From positions 1 through 14,079 of the forward strand of contig JBLHKE010000113.1 in NCBI GenBank assembly GCA_047619485.1: DNA of 14,079 nt, written 5' to 3'. Each line of letters begins with the position of its first letter. Positions within the stretch are counted from its first letter, which is position 1. Under the pieces are notes generated by a model. It did not search any database. It was given only the letters and a program-made list of their open reading frames with translations, and was not told the DNA's origin. This DNA is from JBLHKE01 sp047619485. Lineage in GTDB: Bacteria > Verrucomicrobiota > Verrucomicrobiia > Verrucomicrobiales > DEV007. The position numbers and the translations under genes are program-made. Shown here piece by piece: positions 7,101 through 14,079 of this stretch.

Positions 7101-10058
7101 GTCGTCGGAGAAATGGGAGTGTCTAGCGGTTCAAACATTGCTGCGACCAAGGAACCGGGCGAACTGGATCACGCCGGGAATGCAGGAGGGAGATCGATCT
7201 GGTTCCAATGGCAGGCACCCGCCGATGGCACCTGGGTATTCGACACCCTCGGAAGCAGTTTCGATACGACCCTCGCGGTCTACCAGGGGAACGCATTGAC
7301 ATCTCTCACCGAGATCGCGTCAAATGATGACTCTGGCGGAGACGACTCGAACCAGACCTACACCAGTCGTCTGATCTTCGCCGCTGTGGCTGGCAGCAGC
7401 TACACCATTGCCGTGGATGGTTTCAATCCCACTCCGAGCACACCTTCGAGCGCGGAATCAGGCGGTGTCATCTTGAACTGGTCGAGAATCACCCAGGCAC
7501 CTACGATTACCTCGTTCTCTCCCGCACAGGGAGCCGCAGGCACGGTGGTTCAGATTACGGGAAGTGGCTTGATCGGTGCCAGCAGCGTGCAGTTTAACGG
7601 TAGTGCCGCAAGTTTCACAGTCGAGACCGCAACGCAATTACGTGCGACAGTCCCTAGCGGAGCCACGAGCGGGCTGATCACGATTACGACGCCAGCCGGT
7701 AGTGTGACCAGTGTGAGCCCGTTTTCGGTGAGTTCGGTTGCCTCAAACGACAGTTTTGCGAGCGCCGAAACGATCGACGGTGTGACTGGCACTACGGCTG
7801 GCTCTAACAATGGGACAAGCAAAGAGCCCGGGGAACCGGCGCATGCCGGCACTCCCGGTGGCGCTTCAGTCTGGTTCTCATGGATCGCTCCCGACGCTGC
7901 AACCTACGAATTCACCACGTCCGGGAGCGACTTCGACACCCTTCTCGCCGCCTACACTGGCGAGAGTTTGTCCGAGTTGCTTGTGATCGGCAGCAATGAC
8001 GATATCAACTCCTCCAATCGTGCCAGCACGATCGTCTTTCAGGCAACTGGCGGGACGACCTATCAGATAGCCATCGACGGATGGGTCGGATTGGGCGGCA
8101 ATTACAATCTCAGTTGGCAGCGTGTTTCAACGGCTCCGTTGCTTACCTCGTTCACTCCCAATCGCGGTTCCCGCGAAAGCATCGTTGTGATCACAGGCGA
8201 GAATTTCAACGCGGCGACCGGAGTGAGCATTGGCGGGGCGAGCAGTGCTTATTCTGTCAATTCGAATACGCAGATCACAGCCACGATTTCCAAAAATGCA
8301 ACTGCAGGCGCATCAATCATCACCGTAACAAGCCCCGATGGCACCGCTCAGAGCAATGCCGCATTCACAGTGACAGAAGCGGAGCTCAACGACAACTTCG
8401 CCAGCCCGGTCAATTTGTCTGGACTAGCGGTGATCGTGGCTGGATCCAGCACCGGCGCGGAAAAGGAACCTGGGGAGCCCAACCACGCTGGCAACACTGG
8501 CGGTAGCTCCGTGTGGTTTTCTTGGGCAACTCCCTTGAACGGCCAATTTGTTGTCGAGACCGCCGGAAGTGATTTCGATACGATCCTCGCCGTGTACTCA
8601 GGAGCCAACGTCAACAATCTCAGCCTGGTCGCGAGCGACGACGACTCCGGCCCCGGTTCGACCAGTCGCGTAATCATCAACGCAAGTTCGGGAGTGACCT
8701 ATCGCATCGCCGTCGATGGATACGGTGGTGTCAGTGGCAATGTTGTCCTGACGATCTCACCATCCAGCGTCGAGACCTCAATCTACCAGACCGGCTTCGA
8801 ATTATCCGAGGGATTCCAAGCAGGCCTTCCGCTGGCGGGTCAGGGCAGTTGGGAAGGACAGGGCAGCGGCGGAAACGGGATCGTCAACGAGTTCTTCCCG
8901 GGTGAGGGGCAACAGGCATTCGTCGGATTCAATCCGCCAACCCCCGGCGAAGAGGTCCAGTTCGTCTGGAGGGCAGTGAATCACACCCCGGATCTGGCGA
9001 CGCAACCGATGGTGACCTGCAGCGTCGACATGGCGATCATCGACTCGACCAACTTTGAGTATGATGATTTTGAGTGGGTTGCCTTCAATAGCAATGTCGA
9101 TCGCCTCTTCACACTCAATTTCGACAACACGAACCTCTCCATCTTCTATCAATTGGATGACGGCGTCTTTGTCGATACCGGCTTCGGTTTCGAGAACGGC
9201 ACGAAGTACGAGCTGATCATCACGATGGACTTTGCTGAGAACCACTGGGGTGCGACACTCGACGGCGTGGCCATCGTCGAGGACAAGGCGATCACCACCC
9301 AAGGCTCGTTGCTCGACCTGGCGGACGTGGATGCTGCGTGGAAGATTCGTAACGGAGCTCCTGGTGACAACTACCTCCTGCTCGACAATTTCAGCCTCGT
9401 TGCGAAGTCGGACCCGGCGCCAAGTATCCTCTCGCAGCCGACAAGTTTAAGCGTGGAAGAAGGTGGGGCCGTGTTCTTCGGCCTTGTCGCCAGCGGCCAG
9501 GGCGATCTGAGCTACCAGTGGTTCAAAGACGGTGTCACTCTGCCAGGGGCAAATGCGGCCTTCTTCCAGCTCATCAGCGCGCAACCAAGCGATGCCGGAA
9601 ACTACTCAGTCATGGTGAGCAACAGCGCCGGCTCGGTCACCAGTTCCGATGTCGCTCTCACCGTTTCCGTCCAACAGGCCGATACTTTTGCCGCCTGGAT
9701 CGAGACAGAGTTTTTGGGAGAGACAGACCCAGCAATCATCGGAGCACTCGCTGACCCTGAGTCGGACGGGATTGCGAATTTCGTCGAGTTCGGGCTGGGG
9801 CTCGATCCGAACGTTGCCGAAACTCTCCCTGTCCGACTCTTCATTCAGAATGACCGACTCGCCTTTGAGGTAACACGCTCGGTCGCCCGCCCCAATATTG
9901 ACTACATCATCGAAGCGGCTAGCGATTTGGTCAGCCCGGACTGGGAGCGCCTGCTCCTGACAATCGACACCCCAGGTCTACTTCGCGCGATCGACACGCG
10001 CTCGGCAGCGCAGGTGAAATCGCGATTTTTCAGGCTGCGAGTGGTGGGAAACGAGTGA
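4179..10058 (+). CDS. Giant secreted kexin-like S8 serine protease with IPT, PPC-like and Ig modules
   Basis: A 1959-residue extracellular subtilase. Residues 1-40 are a signal peptide with hydrophobic core YLLLLSLAWLILTV. Residues 72-142 are the propeptide. Residues 175-500 are the catalytic domain with Asp196 (ICDDGVDTAHEDL), His239 (DNHGTSVAGV), oxyanion Asn336 (SAGNERG) and Ser427 (GGTSSSSPLVAGV). The DDG and GTSxxxP spacing is kexin/furin-like. Residues 510-632 are a P domain (HTLRGDVEAFIVSPSGT, WGENPQGTWTI). There follow IPT/TIG domains at about 638-718, 722-798, 802-879, 883-960, 1108-1184 and 1320-1398; PPC-like domains at 963-1102, 1188-1314 and 1402-1527, each with KEPGE..HAG..GG.S(V/I)WF.W; a concanavalin-like region 1537-1742; an Ig-like domain 1747-1831 (YQWFKDG, DAGNYSVMVSN); and a C-terminal module 1836-1959 that may be a secretion or anchoring signal. 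All catalytic residues are present, so it should be active. ATG 4179 immediately precedes the signal peptide. Confidence 0.93.
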   Translation: MKTTKETKAQLGHRRKNRYLLLLSLAWLILTVQQTVVNGQSEPSSSEPSTKPGKPGAIASEPGDGSQKFSAHLIIKLVPGKGAIDFSRAWGLSLKRTMLSDPDMHVFKAPTIAKARAIMTALQGQAAVVAAFYDYPSQNELTAFVPDDPYFNNGNPQGWPGQWHLVYGARPELDANVQGAWNRDITGAGVLIGICDDGVDTAHEDLSPGYTSADSYDFASNDRFPDPVRNGFGSQGDNHGTSVAGVSAARGGNGIGVSGAAPLASIAGIRLPFDGSGSISAFVDGVKYHSFGANKNIRVKNHSYGIGAPYIGNGAERFAAAESASAGTIHCYSAGNERGQLGQDSNKKDSQSSPDVICVAAMSSTGLFASYSCFGACVFVTAGSSSFREGEWGITTTDRRGEFGYNPGSRNSSYPDRDYAPDFGGTSSSSPLVAGVMALGVQANPAMDVRMAKHLLVKTSDVVDPNDSSDTSDGGWKTNAAGNKFNQNYGFGNIDADEFTMMATQFSGVTSLQTSTTGRQLVNTPIPNRGEISRSFEISQTTPVEDVLVKLEVTHTLRGDVEAFIVSPSGTSSRLCIRERLDLANNIDWTFLSNAFWGENPQGTWTITLRDNFLLDTGSWNAFEATVRMGELVASGGIAIPSVSSFTPSTGNPGTQISIAGSKFDRATGVSFGNTPAVTFSVDSATRILATVPTGAQTGPVRISNVAGTGSSAQIFTVTDEPSITSFSPTAGSAGTSVRIDGANLDAATSVRFNTSVASFTIVSPTELSAIVPAGATTGRISVMTPQGTATSSMNFTVTTEPVIAGFQPSTGGVGTSVTIEGSNFSATTAVRFNGVDATNFATVSASQITATVPGGATSGRITVITASGTTSSPTDFTLVGIPVITDFSPASAPFGASVVITGERFANATSVRFGSGLADLFSVNSDSQISAVVPASATAGKVQVTTASGTAISTADFSVRANPDNDGFSTPLVVVGEMGVSSGSNIAATKEPGELDHAGNAGGRSIWFQWQAPADGTWVFDTLGSSFDTTLAVYQGNALTSLTEIASNDDSGGDDSNQTYTSRLIFAAVAGSSYTIAVDGFNPTPSTPSSAESGGVILNWSRITQAPTITSFSPAQGAAGTVVQITGSGLIGASSVQFNGSAASFTVETATQLRATVPSGATSGLITITTPAGSVTSVSPFSVSSVASNDSFASAETIDGVTGTTAGSNNGTSKEPGEPAHAGTPGGASVWFSWIAPDAATYEFTTSGSDFDTLLAAYTGESLSELLVIGSNDDINSSNRASTIVFQATGGTTYQIAIDGWVGLGGNYNLSWQRVSTAPLLTSFTPNRGSRESIVVITGENFNAATGVSIGGASSAYSVNSNTQITATISKNATAGASIITVTSPDGTAQSNAAFTVTEAELNDNFASPVNLSGLAVIVAGSSTGAEKEPGEPNHAGNTGGSSVWFSWATPLNGQFVVETAGSDFDTILAVYSGANVNNLSLVASDDDSGPGSTSRVIINASSGVTYRIAVDGYGGVSGNVVLTISPSSVETSIYQTGFELSEGFQAGLPLAGQGSWEGQGSGGNGIVNEFFPGEGQQAFVGFNPPTPGEEVQFVWRAVNHTPDLATQPMVTCSVDMAIIDSTNFEYDDFEWVAFNSNVDRLFTLNFDNTNLSIFYQLDDGVFVDTGFGFENGTKYELIITMDFAENHWGATLDGVAIVEDKAITTQGSLLDLADVDAAWKIRNGAPGDNYLLLDNFSLVAKSDPAPSILSQPTSLSVEEGGAVFFGLVASGQGDLSYQWFKDGVTLPGANAAFFQLISAQPSDAGNYSVMVSNSAGSVTSSDVALTVSVQQADTFAAWIETEFLGETDPAIIGALADPESDGIANFVEFGLGLDPNVAETLPVRLFIQNDRLAFEVTRSVARPNIDYIIEAASDLVSPDWERLLLTIDTPGLLRAIDTRSAAQVKSRFFRLRVVGNE
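6090..7058 (+). repeat. Tandem array of four IPT/TIG domains
   Basis: Four consecutive IPT/TIG immunoglobulin-like repeats of about 80 codons. Each opens with (P/I).(I/V)..F.P..G..GT.V.I.G..(F/L), has a central V.F(G/N) strand, an A.VP.GA.(T/S)G turn, and closes near (F).V. The repeats have diverged in codon use but the spacing is regular at about 240 bp. IPT domains in secreted enzymes act as spacers or carbohydrate and surface contacts. Confidence 0.85.
6825..8759 (+). repeat. Three composite IPT + PPC-like repeat units
   Basis: After the first three IPT domains the protein switches to alternating order: IPT4-PPC1, IPT5-PPC2, IPT6-PPC3. The KEPGE motif of the PPC-like part falls at residues 991, 1215 and 1429, a period of 224 then 214 residues (roughly 640-670 bp). 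This points to duplication of a two-domain unit. Each PPC-like copy keeps FDT.LA.Y.G, a SNDD or SDDD turn and Y.IA(V/I)DG. Confidence 0.8.
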
Positions 10059-10245
10059 CCGTTCGTCACGGCCGACCGGAGTGACTGACTGGGACACGGC
10101 GCCGCTGAACCAAGATGGGCTCAGGGTTCTGACCAGGGAACAAATTGACGGGGGGAATGGTCGAACGGCAGACGTGCAGTCCGACACCGAGTGGTCAACG
10201 ACCGCTTCGAATCTTAAACGGACTTCTCTAATGCCACTCGTGATT
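10059..10245. other. Convergent intergenic region
   Basis: These 187 bases separate the protease (plus) from the clan GH-D-like hydrolase (minus), so both transcripts should end here. GTGAC (10055-10059, overlapping the protease stop) can pair with GTCAC (10065-10069), which could instead pair with GTGAC at 10081-10085. Both stems are only 5 bp and no T-run follows, so no intrinsic terminator is firmly supported. No coding sequence is seen. Confidence 0.35.
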
Positions 10246-12675
10246 TCATTTGTAGCGGAGGTTCCACTGCACCTCGGTGTTGGCATCGGCGGATAGGGTT
10301 AGACGGTTGAGGCCCGCGACCTGATGCGGCGCGAGTTTCGCCTTCGCTCCAACTGCCTCTAGCGTGGGCGCTTTTGCGTTGGCACCATTATTGGCGACGA
10401 CGATCTGGAACGGTTCGCCGCCGATGACGCTGGCCTTGCCGCTCAAGGTGCGTGACTCGGGATCCCAGCGGACATCATTTAATTCCACCCAACCCTGGAG
10501 AAGGTGGCGGTTGGTGCTGATTACCTGGGGATGATCCTGTGCTTTGCGTAGCGAAATCATCGCGCAGTGATTGGGTTGCAACTCGCGCGCGAGGCGGGCA
10601 GTGCCCGGGAGCGTGCCGAGATAGGTGTCGGACCAGAATTCATAGGCGTGGTAGTGCGCGTCCGGATCGAGACCGATGGCGTTGTCGATGCGCTGCCCGC
10701 TGATGGCGGTCGAGATCTCCGCCTTCTTGTCTGAGGTGTTGTAGAGAGCGATCTGATGCCAGTCTGGGGTCAGTTCCAAATCATACACTTGCGGATCGGT
10801 GACGCCGGTGAATGCGTCCAGCGGTCGAGCACTCTTGGGCTCCTGATAGTGTGGGTAGATCCGTGAGAAATCATGGGTGATCTCCGGGGTGAAGAGAGAG
10901 AACGAAGTGGCTAAGTCGATCCGGCCGCTGCTCAGGAACATCATCGTCAGCAGCGATTGGCGAATCTCCGGCGAGCAGTCGTGCACGGCTTTGGTGTCGG
11001 GGTAGTAGTTGAACACCGTGCGGTTTTTGTACCAACGCAGCCCGCTGATGGAGACCATGCCGGGGGAATACTTGTTGGAATCGCCCCAGGTCCGTTGCGT
11101 GTCGACCAGGCCAGCTGTGACATCGAGGCAGGGGCGTGAAGATTCGCCAAGGTTGCGTTCGTCGATGAGACCATCCTTGCCGAAGGCCTCGCGCAGCAGG
11201 GCGAAGGCGCGGCGGTAGGCGCTGTTGGTGGTAGCGTCGCGATCGTCAAAGCCGCCTTCGGGACGCCAGGCCGTCGCGGGGTAATCGACCTTCACTCCGC
11301 GGATCCCATCCTCACGCAATTTGCTCCATGCCTTGACGAAATGCTTCGAGAATTCCTTGTCGGTATAATCATAGGTGACATACGGCTGATGGTGATTGTG
11401 CTTCTGGCGCCGGTTCCGGCCGGGCACCCACTCGGGCGTCGTTTTGTCTACCTCGGAGCCATCGTTGAAGAGCATGTACTGCGGGTATTTCCTAACGAAG
11501 TCGTCTGAGGGCATGCCCAGTTGCATGTAGATGTAGGGGATGCCGTTGTTGGCTTCCATGGCCTGGCTCCACTTGGCGATCGATTCATACGGTTCGACGA
11601 GGTGCTTGAACTCGCGCATGTGGGCGTCGTCCCACCAGCCCTGTTCGGTATCGCGATGGTACTTGTCTGGCTCGAGGCGCAGCGAGACTTTGGTGTATTT
11701 GGTCAGCCCGCACTGGTTGGCGTGTTCAAGTTCACCAAGTAGCTTGGCGGAGTTGTTGACGTTGGGCAACTTGCTGAGTTTGCCGACGCTCCACCCGCAG
11801 AGCACTGGGAAATCATAGACGTTGGGCGATGCGTGGTTGGCGACCCGCATTGCCCACCCGTAGCGTTCCAGTGCCTCGAATGGATCGCGGGTGTGGACGT
11901 CGATATAAAAGCTGTCCTCCGGGATGTAAGTTTCTTCCTCATCGACTAGTCGACCGATCGGGTCTTGGGCGTAGAACGTGGGTGAGCCGTCCTGCAAGAT
12001 GGTGAATTTGCCGAAAGCCTCATTGCCCAGTCCACCCCACACTGCGCTGCGCCGCTTGCCTTCCACCGTACCGGTCAGCATCAGGCTGTTGGGACTGCGA
12101 CGATCTAGGCCGGCGCTGACCACGGTTCGATCCATGCCGGCCGAACCGTTCAGTGTCATCGGCTGTTTGATTTCCTTGCCGCCAAATAGGCGTCCGCCCG
12201 CGAGCGGGGTGCTTTCCATCAGTCGCAGGCTGAGGTAGCTCGGCATGCTGAGGCCGAACCCACACACCAGCGCTGGATGGTTTTCGTAGAGGGTGTAGGT
12301 GTAGATCCGATTGGCATAGAGGCGCCCGGGCCTGCCCCAGTATCCCAACTCGTCAAAGTCGGCGACCTTCAAGAGCACGCACTTGCCGGTGCCGAGGGCG
12401 TCCTCGACATCCTCAGCTACCATCTCGACGATCTTGCCCCGTTTGCCCCGCGGCAGCCAGAAGCGCGAGTCCGACAGCAGGGCTTCCTCGCTCTTAGCAT
12501 CAGAGATGGAGAACGTGCCTTCTTCATCAAACCGGACGGAAACGATGCCGTTGCTCAGGCGACCTTCCTCGTAGGTGACTGGCTCCGCCGCTGCGAGGCT
12601 AGCAAAGGAAAGCCCAAAGGCTAGAGTCAGGATTGCAAGCAGCCCTGCGAGTCGGGGAGAGGTTGTTTTCAGCAT
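10246..12675 (-). CDS. Secreted clan GH-D-like glycoside hydrolase (alpha-galactosidase-like)
   Basis: An 809-residue exported enzyme. Residues 1-30 are a signal peptide (GLLAILTLAFGLSFA, then LAAA before EP). The N-terminal ~280 residues are a beta-sandwich of the kind that precedes the barrel in GH36-like enzymes, and the barrel starts near FPVLCGWSVGKL (about 289-300). Asp464 in GIRGVKVDYPATAW sits where clan GH-D enzymes (GH27, GH36) have the nucleophile at the end of a barrel strand. Asp532 in VDTQRTWGDSN fits the downstream acid/base in the R.x.GD pattern of that clan. A WWDD motif (347-350) and a final beta domain (about 690-809) complete it. Retaining alpha-galactosidase-type activity on plant or algal glycans is the natural guess, but the motifs are not textbook GH27 or GH36 and the substrate is unknown. 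ATG 12675 starts the signal peptide. It is convergent with the protease gene; no sugar transporter or regulator adjoins it. Confidence 0.75.
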   Translation of the reverse strand: MLKTTSPRLAGLLAILTLAFGLSFASLAAAEPVTYEEGRLSNGIVSVRFDEEGTFSISDAKSEEALLSDSRFWLPRGKRGKIVEMVAEDVEDALGTGKCVLLKVADFDELGYWGRPGRLYANRIYTYTLYENHPALVCGFGLSMPSYLSLRLMESTPLAGGRLFGGKEIKQPMTLNGSAGMDRTVVSAGLDRRSPNSLMLTGTVEGKRRSAVWGGLGNEAFGKFTILQDGSPTFYAQDPIGRLVDEEETYIPEDSFYIDVHTRDPFEALERYGWAMRVANHASPNVYDFPVLCGWSVGKLSKLPNVNNSAKLLGELEHANQCGLTKYTKVSLRLEPDKYHRDTEQGWWDDAHMREFKHLVEPYESIAKWSQAMEANNGIPYIYMQLGMPSDDFVRKYPQYMLFNDGSEVDKTTPEWVPGRNRRQKHNHHQPYVTYDYTDKEFSKHFVKAWSKLREDGIRGVKVDYPATAWRPEGGFDDRDATTNSAYRRAFALLREAFGKDGLIDERNLGESSRPCLDVTAGLVDTQRTWGDSNKYSPGMVSISGLRWYKNRTVFNYYPDTKAVHDCSPEIRQSLLTMMFLSSGRIDLATSFSLFTPEITHDFSRIYPHYQEPKSARPLDAFTGVTDPQVYDLELTPDWHQIALYNTSDKKAEISTAISGQRIDNAIGLDPDAHYHAYEFWSDTYLGTLPGTARLARELQPNHCAMISLRKAQDHPQVISTNRHLLQGWVELNDVRWDPESRTLSGKASVIGGEPFQIVVANNGANAKAPTLEAVGAKAKLAPHQVAGLNRLTLSADANTEVQWNLRYK

Positions 12676-12677
12676 AG

Positions 12678-12818
12678 GATTCGGGGTGTTGCCCTATCAT
12701 ACATCGGAAGAACGACAAGGTCTTCGACAAGCTAGACTCCGCCCACTACAAATGTGAGGAGGTTATCGACGTGCAGGCGACGAAGTTCGTGCTATCGAAC
12801 CCGAAGAGTTTTCGGTGA
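12678..12818 (+). pseudogene. C-terminal coding remnant upstream of the hydrolase gene
   Basis: A short plus-strand frame closes with TGA at 12816-12818 after about 36 residues that read like a genuine protein end: NDKVFDKLDSAHYKCEEVID, then VQATKFVLSNPKSFR. Amino-acid use is balanced (K, D, V, F, one C) and unlike random GC-rich reading. An in-frame TAG at 12675-12677 and the hydrolase signal-peptide region block any longer frame, and no start is present. I take it as the 3' remnant of a lost gene. The family is not recognised. It occupies the region that should carry the hydrolase promoter. Confidence 0.4.
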
Positions 12819-12960
12819 GCGCCTGGCGCCGCGCTGGTGCACGAATCCGATCTTAGCATCCTCGAAGTAAAACATGAGCAGCAGCAGGGGACTAGTGAAT
12901 ACAGGCAGGCGGGGGAGCACGCGTGGGTTTGGCGATTGGGCGATTCTGGGGAGGGATGAA

Positions 12961-14079
12961 CTATCGCGAACTCACGCTCACGCGGATAAATTCACGGGCC
13001 GATGAGCTAAAGGGCGCGTTGCTGCGGTAAACTTCGGTCGCGGTGCCATCGCCATTGTTGGTGCTCGAAACAAAGGTCGTCGACGCCGTCCAGATCGCGA
13101 GATCGTTGGCGACCTGAACCTCGTAGAGGACATCGTCCGCCGCGAGGTTCCGCTGGAACGTGACCGTTAAAAATTCATCCACAACTCCAGTGCCAGGATC
13201 GTAGCTGGCGACAGTTCCGTCTGGTAGGTCCGCGGCGCTGCTGACCGAATCGCTAGTCGCGAGCGCGTGCTCGAGGAAGGCGACGATCCCATCGGAGTCT
13301 GAGTCGGCGTCTGGATCACCCGAGAAACTCGTGGCGTCAGTCGTGCCCGGAGAACCGCCCGCAGTGGTGCTGGCGCGCCAGTTGCGGGCGATACGGTGAT
13401 CGGGGTTTGTCTCTGGCGCGATCAGCACGAGGCTGAAGCCCGGACCGTCTGCACTTTCCGGCCACGGTGCCTTGTCATTGTAAGTGAATCGCTGGATGTC
13501 GGTCGCGCCATCTTGCGAGATCACCGCAATCTCCTCGCCACCGTTGGCGAGACTGGTGCTACCGAAGTCGCCCGGCGCGATGTTCATGCCTGCTGTGTTG
13601 TAGGCGGCAGCGAAGGCGGTCGGGTTCTTCACGATCACCACGCGCTGCAGCGGCGCGAGGGTGAATCCCTCTGGGAAGGCGTAGGTGATGCCGGTGAGAG
13701 TCACTCCGGTGAGATCGATCGCCTCGCTGCTACTCGAATTCATCAGCTCGACATACTCGGTATCCTCGAGGCTGCCAGGTGGGTTGTAGAAAATTTCCGA
13801 CACCACGAGGTTGGCGCTGCTGGCCGGTGTGCCAACGATAAACGAGGCCTTGGTAAGCGCAGACCAATCGCCGCCATTGAGCGCGCGCGCCATGACTGGT
13901 CCGGTCTGGGTCAGCGTCGCCCCGCTGGCACCGCCACCGTTGGGTTTTGCCGCGGTGACCGTAGCGTCGATGCCGAGGTCGCTGCTGCCGTTGCTCTGTT
14001 GGTGAACCTCGATCGCGAGAATATTGACGCCCTCGATTAGATCGCCCACTTGCAAAGTGTAACCCGGCAGTGCAACGAT
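12961..14079 (-). CDS. Lamin-tail-domain surface protein, 5' end beyond the window
   Basis: The last 372 residues of a large secreted protein; the frame is open to the window edge. The apparent start near 14055 is only an internal TTG, and sequence upstream of it (ALPGYTLQVGDLIEGVN) continues the same domain. The first ~80 visible residues end a beta-rich domain with GVNILAIEVHQQS, typical of Verrucomicrobiota proteins that join CotH-kinase or PA14-like parts to lamin-tail domains. Residues about 90-246 are a lamin-tail domain: NLVVSEIFYNPPGSLEDTEYVEL, then LTGVTL.GITYAFPEG, VVIVKN, and GPGFSLVLI. Residues about 254-372 are a C-terminal module with a DPDADSDSDGI acidic turn, FLEHAL, and EFLTVTFQRN...LYEVQVANDLAIW, ending FIRVSVSSR. 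This module is analogous to the last 120 residues of the giant protease. Probably exported and surface-linked; enzymatic function cannot be judged from this end. Confidence 0.82.
   Translation of the reverse strand: MVALPGYTLQVGDLIEGVNILAIEVHQQSNGSSDLGIDATVTAAKPNGGGASGATLTQTGPVMARALNGGDWSALTKASFIVGTPASSANLVVSEIFYNPPGSLEDTEYVELMNSSSSEAIDLTGVTLTGITYAFPEGFTLAPLQRVVIVKNPTAFAAAYNTAGMNIAPGDFGSTSLANGGEEIAVISQDGATDIQRFTYNDKAPWPESADGPGFSLVLIAPETNPDHRIARNWRASTTAGGSPGTTDATSFSGDPDADSDSDGIVAFLEHALATSDSVSSAADLPDGTVASYDPGTGVVDEFLTVTFQRNLAADDVLYEVQVANDLAIWTASTTFVSSTNNGDGTATEVYRSNAPFSSSAREFIRVSVSSR

Noticed and set aside
6266..7150. 294-codon minus-strand open frame inside the protease gene
   Set aside because: It is antisense to the tandem IPT repeats. 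Their regular codon pattern keeps the opposite strand open; the translation is low-complexity (V, A, P, T rich) with no signal, domain or start context.
8802..9302. 166-codon minus-strand open frame opposite the concanavalin-like region
   Set aside because: The plus-strand frame is part of a continuous 1959-residue protein; the antisense reading has no domain or signal.

Overview
The window looks like a piece of a Verrucomicrobiota genome, probably a polysaccharide- and protein-degrading, Verrucomicrobiales-type bacterium. The reasons are a PEP-CTERM surface protein ending in an IPEP / hydrophobic / RRRR tail, very large secreted proteins built from IPT/TIG, PPC-like, Ig-like and lamin-tail modules, a C-terminal 'DPDxDSDGI...FLE' module typical of that phylum, moderately high GC, and starts without clear Shine-Dalgarno sequences. 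I name the phylum from recognition of these families, not from a marker gene.

Layout. Positions 1-80 are an almost pure C/G tract that looks like a contig-end artefact. A PEP-CTERM exported protein (228-1046, minus) is divergent from a PAS-AraC regulator (1234-2013, plus). Positions 2074-3541 are a graveyard of three unrelated broken genes: the tail of a GH127-like glycosidase (minus), an internal FG-GAP repeat fragment (minus), and the C-terminal part of an unrecognised protein (plus) that meets the FG-GAP fragment head to head at a G8 run. A good rho-independent terminator (3584-3612) closes this block.

The core of the window is a probable two-gene operon. A small predicted lipoprotein (3724-4161) lies 17 bases before a 1959-residue secreted kexin-like S8 protease (4179-10058). 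The folded part of the lipoprotein is a diverged copy of the protease's own propeptide: about 25 identities over 71 ungapped positions by hand count. I read it as a candidate membrane-anchored propeptide-type inhibitor or folding chaperone paired with its protease, and it is the most interesting signal here. The protease carries a P domain, six IPT/TIG domains, three PPC-like domains interleaved with the later IPTs, a concanavalin-like region, an Ig-like domain and a C-terminal module.

Convergent to it is a secreted clan GH-D-like (alpha-galactosidase-like) glycoside hydrolase (10246-12675, minus). Upstream of that lies a further plus-strand coding remnant (12678-12818). The window ends inside a lamin-tail-domain surface protein (12961-14079, minus), which shares the type of C-terminal module seen on the protease. 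The intact genes describe an extracellular degradation and surface-display neighbourhood, one regulator, and clear traces of rearrangement. No tRNA, rRNA, CRISPR array or complete insertion sequence was seen.
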